A stretch of 64,000 nucleotides of DNA from Gnetum montanum (GCA_015680685.1 MNCI01026483.1:303367-367366); one strand, 5' to 3'. Shown: positions 44,283-57,290, counted from the first letter of the stretch. Notes: generated from the sequence alone by a model not told the origin. A program made the numbers and translations.

Positions 44283-46556
44283 TTATTTGGAGGGTGTTGG
44301 TGATGGTACCATTACAAAAAAGGGGGACCTTTTAGAGGAAGCTAGAGAGCCCCTTTCATTGGGAGGAAGCACCTTGATCACAAATGGTTTCCTCACAAGC
44401 CTTTGATCATTATGAATATTGAATACTATGGTGTATGGGCTGTTGTTAGCATTTATCCTTGTATCCATGTATCAACTAATTTTGAGGCCTAACAAGGTTG
44501 GATGTGTCTAATATCAATTCATCCCTATCAATCATCCTTTGTAGGTCATCCTTAAGTGTAAGGTGGAAATTAGTATTGTGACTTGGTAATTGATAGTAAT
44601 GACAAAAGTGGTTGAGCTTAAAGTATTTGGGTAGTGGAGGGTCATCTTTAGGTGCTCAAGTGAGGTCTTTCACTATTTCACATAACCTATCATGTGTCTT
44701 TCAGGCATTCTCAATCATCTATTTGTATTAGATCCTACTGCTCTTCAATAGTTGGTCTAATAGTTCTAAAAGATTGAAGGGTAATTAGGTATAGTTAGAT
44801 TAATCTTTCTATGCAAAGTTAGGCCTAGAGGTAGTTGATGTGATATCCCTAGAAGTTGAGGGTTAATTATCATTGTTGGTAATAGGGGTCTTAGGTTGGT
44901 TATTTTTTGGCCCCTAGTTGATTAGCTTAGTCTCCTTGGTCACAATTGCTATGATCATATTTTTTTGCCTACCCTTTTCCTTATCTTTACGCACATGTTA
45001 ATTTTTGTACGCCATGTAAGCAAGATCGTGGTTGGCTTTGGGGACATCCTCTATGTTCTTGGTTTGGAAAAAGGCTTGATTAAGAGACCATGGATCAAGA
45101 TAATATAATTTTGATTTCATAAAATCATTAACCATCCCTTTGAAAATAACTAAAAGATGAGTTTCAACTATTGGCTCTGGTATCTCATTGAGTATAGTGT
45201 TCCATCATTGGATGAACTTTGACAATAGCTCTAGGGATCCTTGCTTGACCTTCATCATTTGGTTAAGTGTGGTATTGAGTTTCAAGTTATACTTCAAATG
45301 CTTAACGAATTTTAAGATCAGTTCATCCAAGGAGGATCCCCCTTGGGAAGGCATGGTACCAGTCTAAGGCTTTTCTTACTAAAGACATAGGAAAAATTTG
45401 CATAATCATATGCAGTCACTCTTATAATAGCAATTACTTAGAGTGAATGATAATCAAATATGTGTTCAAATCATCTTCATCCTTGTACTTAGTGAACTAT
45501 GGCATAGGGACACTAGGGGGAAGAGTTAGTGGTGAAACTATAGGGCTTATGGGATCATCTTGATAGAAGTCCATAATATTTATGGTTTGGGATGTTGAGG
45601 CTTTAAGCTTTCTTAACTCTTTGGTCAAGTCTTAACTAGGGCTTGGCATGCCCTCATTAGTTGTGGGGTTTGGACAAAAGGTTGAGGCATATGTTGTAAG
45701 ATGGAAGGGAGTAGTTGCATCATGGTTGTGGTTTGTGGGCCAAACAAGGAAAAGGATGTTTGTAATGGTATCTGAGGCACAAATGGGGCAAATGAGGTAT
45801 GTGACCACTGAGTTGCTTGGGGTCCCATGCTGGATCCCATTTTGGTGATAGAGGGATTGGTATCAGTGAGAACCATTGAGAATGGCTACACAGTTCGAGG
45901 CTATATGGTAAAGGGCATTAATAAGTTGTGAGTTGTTGGTTGTGGCATCGACTAGATCTAATGCATGACTATCACCAACAAGTGAGTAACCATAATAGGG
46001 TAGGGGGGATAGAAGATGATGACATCATCTCCATGAAGAACATAAAGACATTAGGGGAGGGCTCAGTAGCCTTGGGGGTTGCTTATTGGAACAACCCTCC
46101 TAGGATGTTTTCAAGCTTATATTCTACCTTGAACTCATCCTCCTCTTCTTGTGGTTCCTCAGAGCTATGCTTTTCATCCTCCTCCTTCATATAAATCAAT
46201 TAGACTAGGATGCTAGCATAGATGTCATTGAGGAAAATTTGGTTATATGGGGAATGAATATACTCTTTTTCACCATGGTGTATGAGCTCAAAGTCTCTTT
46301 CCGCTTATGCTTCTAGATGTGAAATCAACATGCTAGCCCGCACCTTGGCACAAATGTAGTTATATCGATATTCATTTATGACCAAGAAGTCAAGACTTTT
46401 TTCTGTAACCCTCAAATACTACCTACACTCCATGATAGTAGGGTCCTTAGGGTCATATACCCTCATGACTTGTTGACTAAACCCACCATTAGTGAACATG
46501 AAAGGCAGTTTGATTGATTGTTGGAAAGACATGTCCCAAGAGATTCTTTTTGGCAT
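44283..46556 (-). pseudogene. Tat/Ogre-type gag
   Basis: The ATG at 46556 begins MPKRISWDMSFQQSIKLPF. A coiled, acidic segment follows (EEPQEEEDEF), then a Gln/Pro/Thr-rich linker (45876-45625). The capsid-like core (45350-45050) shows SSLDELILKFVKHLKYNLKL and GSLELLSKFIQ.WN, and then a knuckle-like block FCHYYQLPSHNTNFHLTL near 44600, which corresponds to the FC-x-YH-x(2)-GH-x-T-x(2)-C motif of Tat gag with the last Cys lost. Many stops. Confidence 0.7.
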
Positions 46557-46559
46557 TTT

Positions 46560-48720
46560 TACTACCTTTAGTGAGAATGTAGTAATTAGGATAAACTATT
46601 GTCATAGTATGTTAAAATTGAAAAGGTAGTAGGAAATGGCTATTAAGTGAAAATGGATGTCATAGTAGGAATGAAGTTCAACGAAATGGTGTTGAATGGA
46701 ATGGGGTTCAATAAATTACATTGAATGGAATTGATTCTAATGGTAGTCAACCTACTACTATCAGTGTACTCAGTCAACTATTGCTAGCGTAGCTACCAAC
46801 TACTACCAGTGTAGTCTACTAACTACTGTCAATGTAGTTGATCAACTACTATCTATGTACTTGCCAACTAGTGTTAGCATAATTTCCAACTACTATCAGC
46901 ATAGTCTACTAACTACTATCAGCATAGTGAACTAACTATTGTTAGCATAGTTGCCAACTACTATTAGGACTTGATAGAAAAATCAACTTTAACAAAATGG
47001 GTGTTGTAGTGGATGGGAATATGATAACATTGAGCTTTTTAGCTAAGAATTTTGGTGGAGGCCCTCTTTCTAGCACCAGAAAACTATTGCAATTGGAAAA
47101 TTTTATTGCTAGAAAATTAAAAGATCTAGTGTAGTAGTCTCAACCCTAAATCCCAAGGACCTCCACAAAAAATGGGATCCAGGATGCCCTAGACAATCTT
47201 GTTGATCACCTAGGAACTTATGGAATATGAAGTAGGAAGGTTTTTAGAAGTGTGAATGTAAGTGGAAACATAGATAGAAATGGCCTACTAAAAATAGCCT
47301 ATTGAAAATGTAGACAAAAGTGGTCTACTGAAGGTAGCCTATTGAAAATGTAGATAGAAATGGCCTACTAAAAACATAGACAAAAATGGCCTATGAAAAA
47401 TGGAAATGAAAAATGAAATTGCAGTTACAAAGATAAATGTAGAAATAGAAATAGAAACCAAAATTTGCACAATATGAACCACCAAATTTATAAAAGAATA
47501 TAAAAGAGATTGAGTTCATAGTGTATATGTTTGTGCCAAGGGCACAAGAAATTTCTCATTGAAGCTTAAAGTCCATTGGAGAAGGCTACCTCCACAATCT
47601 AGTTTCTTCCTAGTTTCAGCCTACTACAAGTTTTCATCAATTTTGACCGAATTTGCTACATGGGGATGGGATTGGTGTTGCATGTTTAGAGTAATGGAAA
47701 CTATGTGGGAGTCTCTGTGTTTGGTGCAATCTTAGTTTATACCACCAAATGACACTACTAGGTGAGGATGTAATGACTGCAATGGGTTTTCATGACTACC
47801 AATGGAGATGGAAATGGGATGGGGTTTACACTTTCAGTAACAATGATAATTACATGGGGGTGTCTACACCCAACGTAGTGCTAGTTTCTACTACTAAAAA
47901 TATAGTTGGGTTACAAATGGGTTTGATGGGTAATGGAAATGACCATGAAAATAGGAAATGGTATTGTTGCAAAATGGTTTTAAAGTGCCAAAGTGCTCAG
48001 AATGCCAAGAGTTCCAACTCAGAAAATGGTGTTAACATTGGATTTTTATAGTTTTAGGGTTATCATTTTTGGGTAGGTCATTGATTGCTAATAGATTGGC
48101 ATTGATTGTGGGCTATAATGGTTACTACTACCAGTTTAGTTGCCCATATATTGTCAACATAGTTGCCCATCTATTGTTAACGTAGTTAGTTAACTACTAC
48201 TAGGGTAGTTAGTCAACTACTACTAGTGTAGTTAGTAAACTATTGTTAGTATAGTTGGTCATCTACTACCATCATAGTTGGTCATCTTTTGCTAGCATAG
48301 TTGGTAATTATGATAAGTCCAGAATGGACTACACCTTCAAAACCCATCTGTTTACTATAAATAGTAAATAGGATTTTGTGACTACACTAAAGGCTTTGGA
48401 AATGGAAAAGGTGATGGTAGATAGAAAGATGGATGGAAACTATAGAAATGGTCAAAATTGTTGTGGAAAGTGCTATTTACATTGGCCGTTATTACCTTGG
48501 GATGACTACGCTAGTTGTTGTCAAGGAAATGGCCATCTAACAATTCCAACATTACACTTTGAAAAATCTTGGTGGTGACTACACTAACTATTATAGCTAT
48601 TATGTCTACTAAGCCTACTGAAGCTACTAGGCCTACTAAAAATGGCTCTATCATAGTTTGGGCTATACCCCTACAAAAATCCACAAAAGACTAATTTTAG
48701 CCATTCCCAAGGTATTTTCA
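46560..48720 (-). other. Repeat-rich leader and presumed LTR of the Tat/Ogre element
   Basis: Non-coding. Three tandem tracts are present: AACTACTAxCAGxGTAGT units of about 25-30 bp at 46740-46975 and 48115-48320, and GGCCTACTAAAAA/GCCTATTGAAAAT units at 47240-47420. On the minus strand TGGTGCTAGAAAGAGGG (47078-47062) is a candidate PBS about 500 bp before the gag ATG; the LTR would then lie above 47080. LTR ends could not be fixed. Confidence 0.4.
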
Positions 48721-48767
48721 GCCTTCCCAAGCCTAGATATAGATATTAGGAACCTCTTTTTAACTTA

Positions 48768-49517
48768 GGAGATGAGGCAATAGCAAATTTTGGAGCATTT
48801 TTCAGTCTCAAGAAGTTGAAATATGCAAGATTGCAGCTTATGTACTACATATCTCACATTTACAATGAAACTTTGCCTCAAGTAGAAAAGTGGTATTTGC
48901 AACATGAATTTTCGTGGTGTTTTAGTTATCATTAATAGAAATATAAGGCTGCAACAATTGATGAGGTTTTAGATTTAGAAATAAATGATGATGGACATGA
49001 TATATACCAATACAAACATTCTAAAAGATGTTTTACTATGTTGTTACATCTACAAGAATTTGGGATGTATGCCTTGAATTTGAAATTTGTAAAAAGATAG
49101 CCACCTAGGAGATTGCCTTATCCACAAGGTAATTGTAGGAAGTAGTTCAAAAAAATACAATATTATCTAAGTGGAATGCTACCTCAACCTCAAGATTAAT
49201 ATGATTAATGACAGAATCCACAATTGTGGGAGATGCCACCACCAAGACAACAATATCCTTACTCAAAGATGAATTCCTATGAATATTATGTCTATCAACT
49301 CATGTCTCCTTCTAGCTCTACAATCCATACTCCTTTCTTACATCATTACTATCCTCCTAAATATTACTGAACAACTACTCCAAGAAATGAGTCTTCTTCC
49401 ACTTTCTCTCCTCCATATCCATTACATAACTTTGCACCTCTTAACACCACTCCTTGCTATCTACTTCACCTATGCAAGGAGAAATTCTTCCACCACCACA
49501 ATAAAGAAATTTCATAA
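48768..49517 (+). pseudogene. Unidentified frame upstream of element 3 protease
   Basis: About 250 codons in one frame with some eight stops and no shift. The N-terminal half is globular-looking (LQLMYYISHIYNETLPQVEK, EFGMYALNLKFVKR). The C-terminal half is Pro/Tyr/His-rich, like the gag-protease linker of element 2. The N-terminal half does not match element 2's gag core, so it may be a different gag type or a captured sequence. Confidence 0.45.
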
Positions 49518-49779
49518 GGGTAGTTAATTTATAGTTGGATATCCATGTGAGTGGTTCTAAGAAAAAGCCTCAAAATAGGGCTTTCCTCAAAACCAACAAT
49601 CTACAAAAATGCTTGCAAACACATGTGGCTGTTAACCTTGCTTTGCCTACTTCTAAAATTATTCTCAAGTCACATTAAAATAAAAAAACCTTTAATATTC
49701 ATATTATTATGTTAATCCATTTGATCACTAATTGAATAAAATCAAGCCACCTTTCCAAAAAATGATATGAACTTGGGAG

Positions 49780-50176
49780 TCCTCTTATCTATTTGCAGAT
49801 TGTAGGAAATGATCCATGCAAGCCTCTATTAGACTCAAATTTTGGAAAAAATTTAATCTCTCAAGAAATGTACAAGAACTAGAAGTTTCCTCCACTCAAG
49901 AAATGTAACATCAGATTAAATTTTGTAGATCAATCCATCATTATCCATTTAGAATTAGTGAATGACATTGTGACCAACATCTATGGATGGTCTTACCCAG
50001 TAGATTTTCTAGTGATCCATGTGGATAGTTGTAAGGAGAACTTTCCTATTATCATGGGAAGGGCTTGGCTTAGCAAAATTGATGCTAAGATGGGGATTAG
50101 AGATATTTCTTTAAAAATCTCTAAGGAAAATGAATTTGGAAAAATAGAAAAACAATATGTTTCATCCAAAATATAG
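49780..50176 (+). pseudogene. Protease region of Athila-type element 3
   Basis: SPLIYLQIVGNDPCKPLLDS followed by NFGKNLIS aligns with element 2 (39370-39140). The catalytic Asp is kept but the next residues (Ser-Asn) are changed. A 72-codon open frame (49958-50173) holds FPIIMGRAWLSKIDAKMG and IRDISLKI, the end of the domain. RT follows after about 500 bases of shifted sequence (to 50690). Confidence 0.75.
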
Positions 50177-50689
50177 TGACACATGATGCCATTGTGTGCA
50201 AAGGATGTGGGCCATGCAAAGCACATCCATCATAGCATGCAATAAGTATGCCAAGGCATCTAATATTCAAAATTCCCTATATGCAATAGCCACAAAATAA
50301 AAAGGTACCTAGTGACTAATAATAGATATCGAAAAAGACTCAAAAATATGCATGGAACCAACAAAAAGTCTTGTAACTACTTACATTGATAATATGGATG
50401 AAATAGAGTAGATCCATAGATAACTCTCTCATGCATTGACTAAGATGGATTGGGGAAAGTTGAAGATCTCTAATCATTTTAAACAGGAGCCCCTTGAACT
50501 CAAGACTTTACTAGCTAATCTAGAATATGTTTTTCTTGATAATAGTAAGCCAATAATTAGCAATGATAATCTTGCTTAATAATAGAAAATAAATTTACTA
50601 AAAATAGTAAAAAAAATGGTCAACAACCTTTGCATGGTCATATCATGAGTTGACATGGATAGATTCAAGGATATGCTAGCATTTAATCT

Positions 50690-51950
50690 ATAAAAAATCT
50701 TCCATCAATGATTAAATCCAAAACTTAAGTAAGTTGTTAAGGATGAAATTGAATAACTTCATAAGGTAGGATTCATTTATCCCATTGTGAATAGTGATTG
50801 GATTATCCCACTTATAATTGTACCCAAGAAAGGTATAAAATGGAGAGTCTAAATAGACTACACATTGTTGAACATGATAACTTTCAAAGACCATTTTCCA
50901 TGGGCATTGGTGGGCCAAGTGCTGGATACTATTATAAGACATGGCTACTGTAGTTCTTTTGGATGGTTATAGTGGTTATAATCAAATCCATGTAGCACCA
51001 AAGGATTAGGCCAAAATAATCTTCACAAGTCCTAGGGGAATTTTTACATACAAGAAGATGCCTTTTGGCCTTTGTAATACCCCTTCTACTTCCCAACACC
51101 TAGTGCTCAACATTTTTCAATAGCAAATTGGTAGTAGTATTAAAAATTTCATGGGTGACATCTCTGCCTATGGTACCAACCGTAGGTAAGCCTTAGACCA
51201 TCTTGGATAAGTTCTTAAAGACTACATGGAGATTAACTTATGGTTTAATTAGTAGAAAAGTCATTTAATGGCCCAAGAGGGCATAGTCTTGGGTCACAAA
51301 GATTCAGAGAAAGGGATCGAGATGGGCCTAGAGAAAGTACAAGTCATCCAAGGAATTTCCAAAAAACTTGAAATGGTGAAAGATGTGAGGTCATACCTTG
51401 GGCACACTAGTTACTATTGATGCTTCATTGAGAACTTCTTCAAAATTTACAAATTGCCAGTAGAGCTAATAGAGAAGGATGCAACTTTTGAATGGACCAA
51501 CAAATGCGAGCAAGCATTTCAATAACTTAAGTAAAATCTTGTAGAAACTCTAATTTTATGTGCTCCAGATTGATCTAGACCATTCCATATCATTATAGAT
51601 GCATTCAAATATGAATTGGAGGTAGTGCTTACATAATGGAATGATAGAAACTTCCATATTACACCCATTGTACAAGAAAAAGCATTGTGGGTGCATAATT
51701 GAATTATACCATCATTGAGAAGGACCTCATGGCAGTGGTATACTTCTTGGGAAATTTAGGAACTATGCGCTTGGATAAAAAATATTTATGCATAGTGTTG
51801 TTTGTTTCCTAATGAAAAACTTGACAATAAGCACCAGTGTCATACAGTGGCTAGTGATTTTGCAAGAGTTTGATCTTATGATGATAAATAGGAAATGAAC
51901 TGAGAATGTGGTTACTGATCAGTTATCTCGATTATGATGGGAGGGAAAAG
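50690..51950 (+). pseudogene. RT and RNase H of Athila-type element 3
   Basis: VGFIYPIVNSDWIIPLIIVP, KDHFPWALVGQVLD, then KMPFGLCNTPSTS (near 51060) and NFMGDISAYGT (about 51150), where the catalytic FMDD has become FMGD. Connection and RNase H blocks follow: PFHIIIDAF, the shifted KDLMAVVYFL, and VIQWLVILQEFDLMM to about 51930. The frame is broken by several stops and shifts. Confidence 0.8.
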
Positions 51951-53417
51951 AAGATGAAGAATTCTTATCCAACCAATTCCCAAATGAGCTTCTCTTTGCC
52001 AAATCCATTAAATTTCAAAGACTTGAGGATATTAATTGGTACAATGAATTCCTCTCCTATCTTCTCACTTACAAGACTCCACAAGAATTAGATACTAGGA
52101 ACAAATAATAGTTTCTTCACCATTTCAAACACTACATGGAGATCCAAATCAACCTTTATAATGTTTATATTGATTGCTTGGTGTAGTGGTGTGTGCCTAA
52201 TGCTAATCAACTACAAATATTCTAAGATGCCCATGAAGGTTCTTATGAGGGACATTATGCAAGTAGGAGGATGGCCTTGAAGATACTCATGGTAGAATAC
52301 TTTTGGCCAATAATTTTTAGAGACACTTATCATTTTTGTCATTTGTGCAAGTGTTTCCAAAGAGATGGAGGAATAACAGTTAGTATGGAAGGACCTTAGT
52401 AGTGGATCTAACTACTAGAGCCCTTTGACCTTTGGGGCATTTACTTTATGGGACCCATCACTCCCATGTCAAATGGGAAGGCTTACATCATCATCATTGT
52501 TGACTACTATATGAAGTGAGCTAAAACTACAACTATCGCTAACTGTTCATCTTCTATTGCAGCATGGTCTATTCAGAAAAATGTGGTAAATAGGTTTGGT
52601 ATGCTATGGACACTTATTTTAGACAATAAAACTCACTTCACTAGGTCTACTTTAATAAATAAAATGCAATGGTTGGGGGTACAACATAAACTGATAACCC
52701 CCTATCACCTCGAAGCTAATGGACAAGCGAAGGTTACTAACAAGAAGATAACTAGGATGCTAATATGAACCATTAGTTGATATAGGAAGGATTGGAGTAT
52801 GAAACTAAATGATGCACTTTGGACTTACTAATCAACATAGAAAATTCCTATAGGTTACTCTTCTTATGAGTTGGCATACTAGAAACTGCTAATACTTCTA
52901 ATCCAAGTTGAGCTCTATACCCTCTCAACCATCTATGAGCTTGACCTTGACCTTAGTCTAGCATAGAAAGAATGCCTAATGATACTAAATGTTCTAGATG
53001 AGAATTGATAAGTAGCCCTAACAGTAAATGAAGTGAGCTTGACCTTGACCTTAGTCTAGCATAGAAAGAATGCCTAATGATACTAAATGTTCTATATGAG
53101 AATTGATAAGTAGCCCTAACAGTAAATGAAGTGCATAAGACACACTTGAAATAGTGCCATGATGTACAAATACAAAGAGTTAAATTACAACTTGGTGATA
53201 AGGTCCTTTAAAGGAACCCTATGCATGTACAACAACATAGTAAGTTTCAAACACTATGGGAAGGATCTTACATCATTCATGAAACTTTTCCTTCTAGTGA
53301 CATGACTATGTTCTATTCATCACATCTAGAGAAATGTTTATTGGTGAACATCCAACAATTTAAGCCATTCCTAGAACCTAGAGTAATGAACAACATTAAC
53401 ACCTCAGAGCAAAAGTA
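51950..53417 (+). pseudogene. Integrase of Athila-type element 3
   Basis: DAHEGSYEGHYASRRMALKI and HFCHLCKCFQRDGG give the zinc region. DLWGIYFMGPITPMSNGKAY is the core start, with the first Asp changed to Tyr. LILDNKTHF keeps the second Asp, and HLEANGQAKVTNKK has Lys where the catalytic Glu should be. The C-terminal part (FQTLWEGSYIIHETFPS, FLEPRVM) ends at 53417. A 98-bp tandem duplication interrupts it. Confidence 0.8.
52937..53132 (+). repeat. 98-bp tandem duplication, one mismatch
   Basis: Units 52937-53034 and 53035-53132 both start GAGCTTGACCTTGACC and differ by a single base (TCTAGATGAG versus TCTATATGAG). Since 98 is not a multiple of three it shifts the integrase frame. Confidence 0.95.
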
Positions 53418-53419
53418 AG

Positions 53420-54760
53420 CACATTATATTTTTTGAATCTCCTTCGCTCAACTCACTATTGGAAGAGATGGCCATCCATACTAATACCCTATGAGGGATA
53501 ACCAATTTTTTTACATCTTTTTTTACACTATTTTCATAAATTTTTTTTCATTTTCTTGAATATTTTCTATATTTTTCCTTTCTTTCCTTTCCTTCTCCTC
53601 TTTTTTAATTATATCTTATTTTATTTTATATGAAATATTTGATATTGTCATTAGTATTATTAATATCATGAGTTAATTAATGTAGCCATTAATGTTATTA
53701 TTGATTTAGAAAATGGCCAAATTTTCATCTATGCATGATATCCTCTATTAACAAATTGTCAATTTTATAAAGGGATTAGGTAGTGGATCCATGACATCCA
53801 TCCATATCATTTATTCTATGGAGGCTCTACATCATGGAAGCATGAGGTTCTTCTACATTACAACTAAAAGTAACCAATGATATTACTGCTTAATGAACTT
53901 AGAATAGACCAAGAAGGCATGGAAAAGGATGTGACCTCAAGGGGACTTATCATATCATCTTCTTAACTCCTTTCTTGAGTTTTATGATTTTTCTCCATTG
54001 GTTCATCACCACTCCTATCATCAACCAATAAACAAGAAGCATGTCTTTGCGTGATATGGTTCCTATGGAAAAAAAAGAAATAAAAAAATAAAAATGAGAA
54101 TTTAAAGCACACCCTTAAGACACAATAATGAGCTACAAGCATTGGTTATGAGGCTAGAAAGACATGTTAACTATGCTTGAAGGAACCCATCTAATTAAGG
54201 CCTTTCCTTCCTTTCTTCTTCTCTCTTGTTCTTCTCATGGAGTGCTTCTTGTTGTTTTGGAATTGTCATAAACTCTTGATGCTTGAAGAAAAAGGATATG
54301 TTAATGCAAAATCACTAAAAGTGAAATGAACTTGGTCTTGACTGAGAACGGGATGGCATCAAATCATCTTAGTCATAGAATTCACAAGGATAACATGTGA
54401 CCTAGATGCAAATCACCTATCCATAATTCTCTCTTTACCATCATTTTCAACCATAAAATATCACCTCACTACCTCATATCATGATCAATTAATATAGTTG
54501 TTACGATGATCACATAATCCTTAGATGATTCATTAAATAGATATGTGTTTTAACTCAAAATGACCATTAATCATTCTTAGTGCCTACAAACTCATTATGA
54601 TGAGGATACACAAGGATATTAGAGGCATGAACTTGCTTTTAGAAGGATCCACTTGCATTCCCTTTAGTCTCCCGCAAGTTAAAATTCCTTTCCATTAGTC
54701 ATTTACACAATTAATCCCATGAACTTGCATTTAAACATTGAATTTTACGTTATTTTGGCA
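53420..54760 (+). other. Non-coding 3' region of Athila-type element 3
   Basis: A pyrimidine-rich tract (53568-53608) is followed by blocks shared with 1-1120 and, inverted, with the 3' region of element 2. Homology fades near 54760. I find no PPT or LTR, so the 3' end is lost. Confidence 0.6.
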
Positions 54761-55444
54761 TCTTAAGTTCATCTAAATTTACTCAAATCATTTCTCAAAA
54801 GCCAACATAATCCTATTCTATGTTGTTGTTATCATTATGTGTCTTTTTGGCTTCCTTTGCACTCTTGGTTTTTTCCAAAACTCACCAAAATTTCTCCAAT
54901 TTCAGGATGCAAAATCACTATAAACAACAACATCAACGTAGTGTCATGAGTTAACATAGCCTCATTGATGCAAGACAAGAAGTCTATATATATGCATGAC
55001 ACTTAGCTTATTTTGAATCATTTTTGCAAATAGCAAGAGGAGTTTTTGCCATTTTTTAGATCCCAAGAACATTCCAAGCTCCCTTTCACATTGCTAATCT
55101 ATTTTTACTTGTTTTTCAATTCTTGTGCTACCTGAAGTAAGCTCTATGTCATGGGATACAAAAACCTTTAGTTTCTTGTAGAAATTTTTTTGAAATTTTT
55201 CTAACTCCCCATGTTCAACACATTAAATTAATATTAAATTGATCATCATAAATGGTTAAGGCCACCACAAAACTCTTATAGCTAAGAATATAATAATATT
55301 AAATTAATACATCTAACATACAATCCTAAAAAGCATGTAAGTAAATACCCAATAAGTTAATATAACCAAATTTAACCAAGAAATGTATGTAGAGAATAAT
55401 GATTATGAACTTAAGGGATAATCATGGGTTATGTTATTATTGTA
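54761..55444. other. Spacer without recognisable feature
   Basis: AT-rich, no convincing frame or repeat. Confidence 0.45.
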
Positions 55445-57290
55445 GATGGCACTAAAAGATCACAAGTAGGATGGGCCTCATAGTTGAGGGAAGAGTGATC
55501 TAGAGGAGAAAGGGGCCAATAGCAGCAATAACCACAATAGCCCTAAGAGCAAGCAACCAAGGTAACTTGCCACAAGATCCCTTTGGGAGGATCCCAAAGT
55601 GGAATTTGTTAGACAAAGTTTCAAGGAGGAGATAGGCCAATTCAGGTAAGATGAGACCCCTACACCAAGGCCTATCTTGAAAGTCACTCTCATAAAGGCA
55701 TACTTGGAGATAATCAAGACCAAGAAGGTCCAAAGTTCTATCCTCTAGAAGCTAAACATTGGATCCTTCTTGAAGTTGACATTGTAGGAGATTTGCATAA
55801 AACTATAGGGATCTCCCACGTGGCCCATTCTCTTAATAGTGGAGAATGGTACATGGGGGAGAACTATCTATTCTGGAACAACTAATAAGGAGATGCATTA
55901 GTAAAATCAAAGATATAACTATCTTCTACTTGGTTGAGGCCATTACGAAGGTCCTTGCTTTACTAGACACATGGGCCAAGTTGGCTAAAATATCAATGTA
56001 GGTGGACCCACAAGCTAAAAAGGAGTGGGTTCAACAATGTTATGCGGTGGATCACAAATAGAGTGGTGCCCTCACCAAGGTAGAAATGATGTGCTTTAAA
56101 ATTATAGCCTATCACCTAAACCTAATGGTGAATTCTAGTAAATTTATAGTTCTCTCTGCTTTGGCATGCATAGCTTTGAGTAAGAAATTCCTAGTTAACC
56201 TTCCCTAGATCATTTTGTGGGAGATTGAGAATTGCTTCAAAGAAAATAAGGAGAGGAAGATACTTCCCTTTCCATGATTAATCTACAAATTATGTACAAG
56301 GGATGGAATAAATTGCTATTCTAATGAAATGGTTTGCCATGCTCCTATTGCATCTTAGTAGGATATGATGAAAGATAATGTATTAGCTAAGTTGTAAGAA
56401 GAGGAGTAGCCATCACCATGACCATTCGAAACTATACTAAAGATGCTCATAGTTGCAAAATGAATCAAAAAGCTTTAAGAGTAGAAGTTGCAGTAGTAGC
56501 AAGGCTTTACAGGTGGTGGGGAGCCATCTATCTATCATCTAGTCATGATCCATCTAAATGAGGTCACAAGAACCATTAGGTAGTTGGATAGTAAGATAGC
56601 CCAGTTATACTCTATCCAAAGAAACCAGGTGCTCACCAAGACCAATCCAAGTGTTATGAAGATCACAATGTTCATTCCCACACAAAAATTTCCTAAAATT
56701 TTAGGAAATGTAATAGCCTTCTCTATCATGCTAGAAGAAGGTGAGGGAGAAACCATCTTAGTTATGGAAGCATAAAGACTAGGAGATAGCAATAGAGGTG
56801 ATGGTCGATAGGGTGGTTGAAGCATTGAATGCTCCTATAGTGATCATACCCAACATTGCCACCATGGTGGACATCCATGCATCTGTAGGAGTAGCAAGTG
56901 GTTGGATGAGCATTGTCCAATAAAAAAAGATGTTGGAAAGACTAGTTGAAGTTAGGCAACTACTTCCAAAGATTTTTGATCTCTCAAATGATATTACATC
57001 AAACTAGTCACAGTTAGTCAAGACAAGGGACAAACTATTGATTGCCAATGCACAACTAGAGGAGGCCATTATAGCCCATCGATGGTTGGTTGTCGTAGTT
57101 TCTAAGTTATGAATCCATCTCTATAACCCCACCATTCTCAAGTGTGAGCTGACTAGAGATGAAGCTTTCCAATAGCTTTAATAGAAACTTCAAGAGGCTA
57201 AGAATGTAAAGGAGGTGACAATATTTGATGCATCATTGTCAAATCCATGGCTAACACCACTAATAAGGAGATGTTGTAGGTCTATAAATA
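55445..57290 (+). pseudogene. Decayed plant-transposon-type ORF with coiled-coil end
   Basis: From about 55840 to 56775 a single frame carries more than 300 codons with numerous stops. It includes VEMMCFKIIAYHLNLMVNSS, FIVLSALACIALSKKFL, IENCFKENKERKILPFP and LIYKLCTRDGINCYS. This order (hydrophobic helices, LPFP-x-LI-x-x-LC) is that of 'putative plant transposon protein' ORFs. A helical C-terminus continues in another frame to about 57290 (ERLVEVRQLLPKIFDLSNDI). The first 400 bases (ATG at 55446) are shifted. It resembles the extra ORF of TRG copy A in its middle block and, like it, lies just upstream of an LTR. Confidence 0.5.

Noticed and set aside
45928-46194. 88-codon open frame on the plus strand
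   Set aside because: Antisense to the acidic segment of Tat-type gag.
47749-48051. 100-codon open frame on the plus strand in the Tat leader region
   Set aside because: No recognisable domain, repeat-rich surroundings and no support from neighbouring frames. Probably chance.
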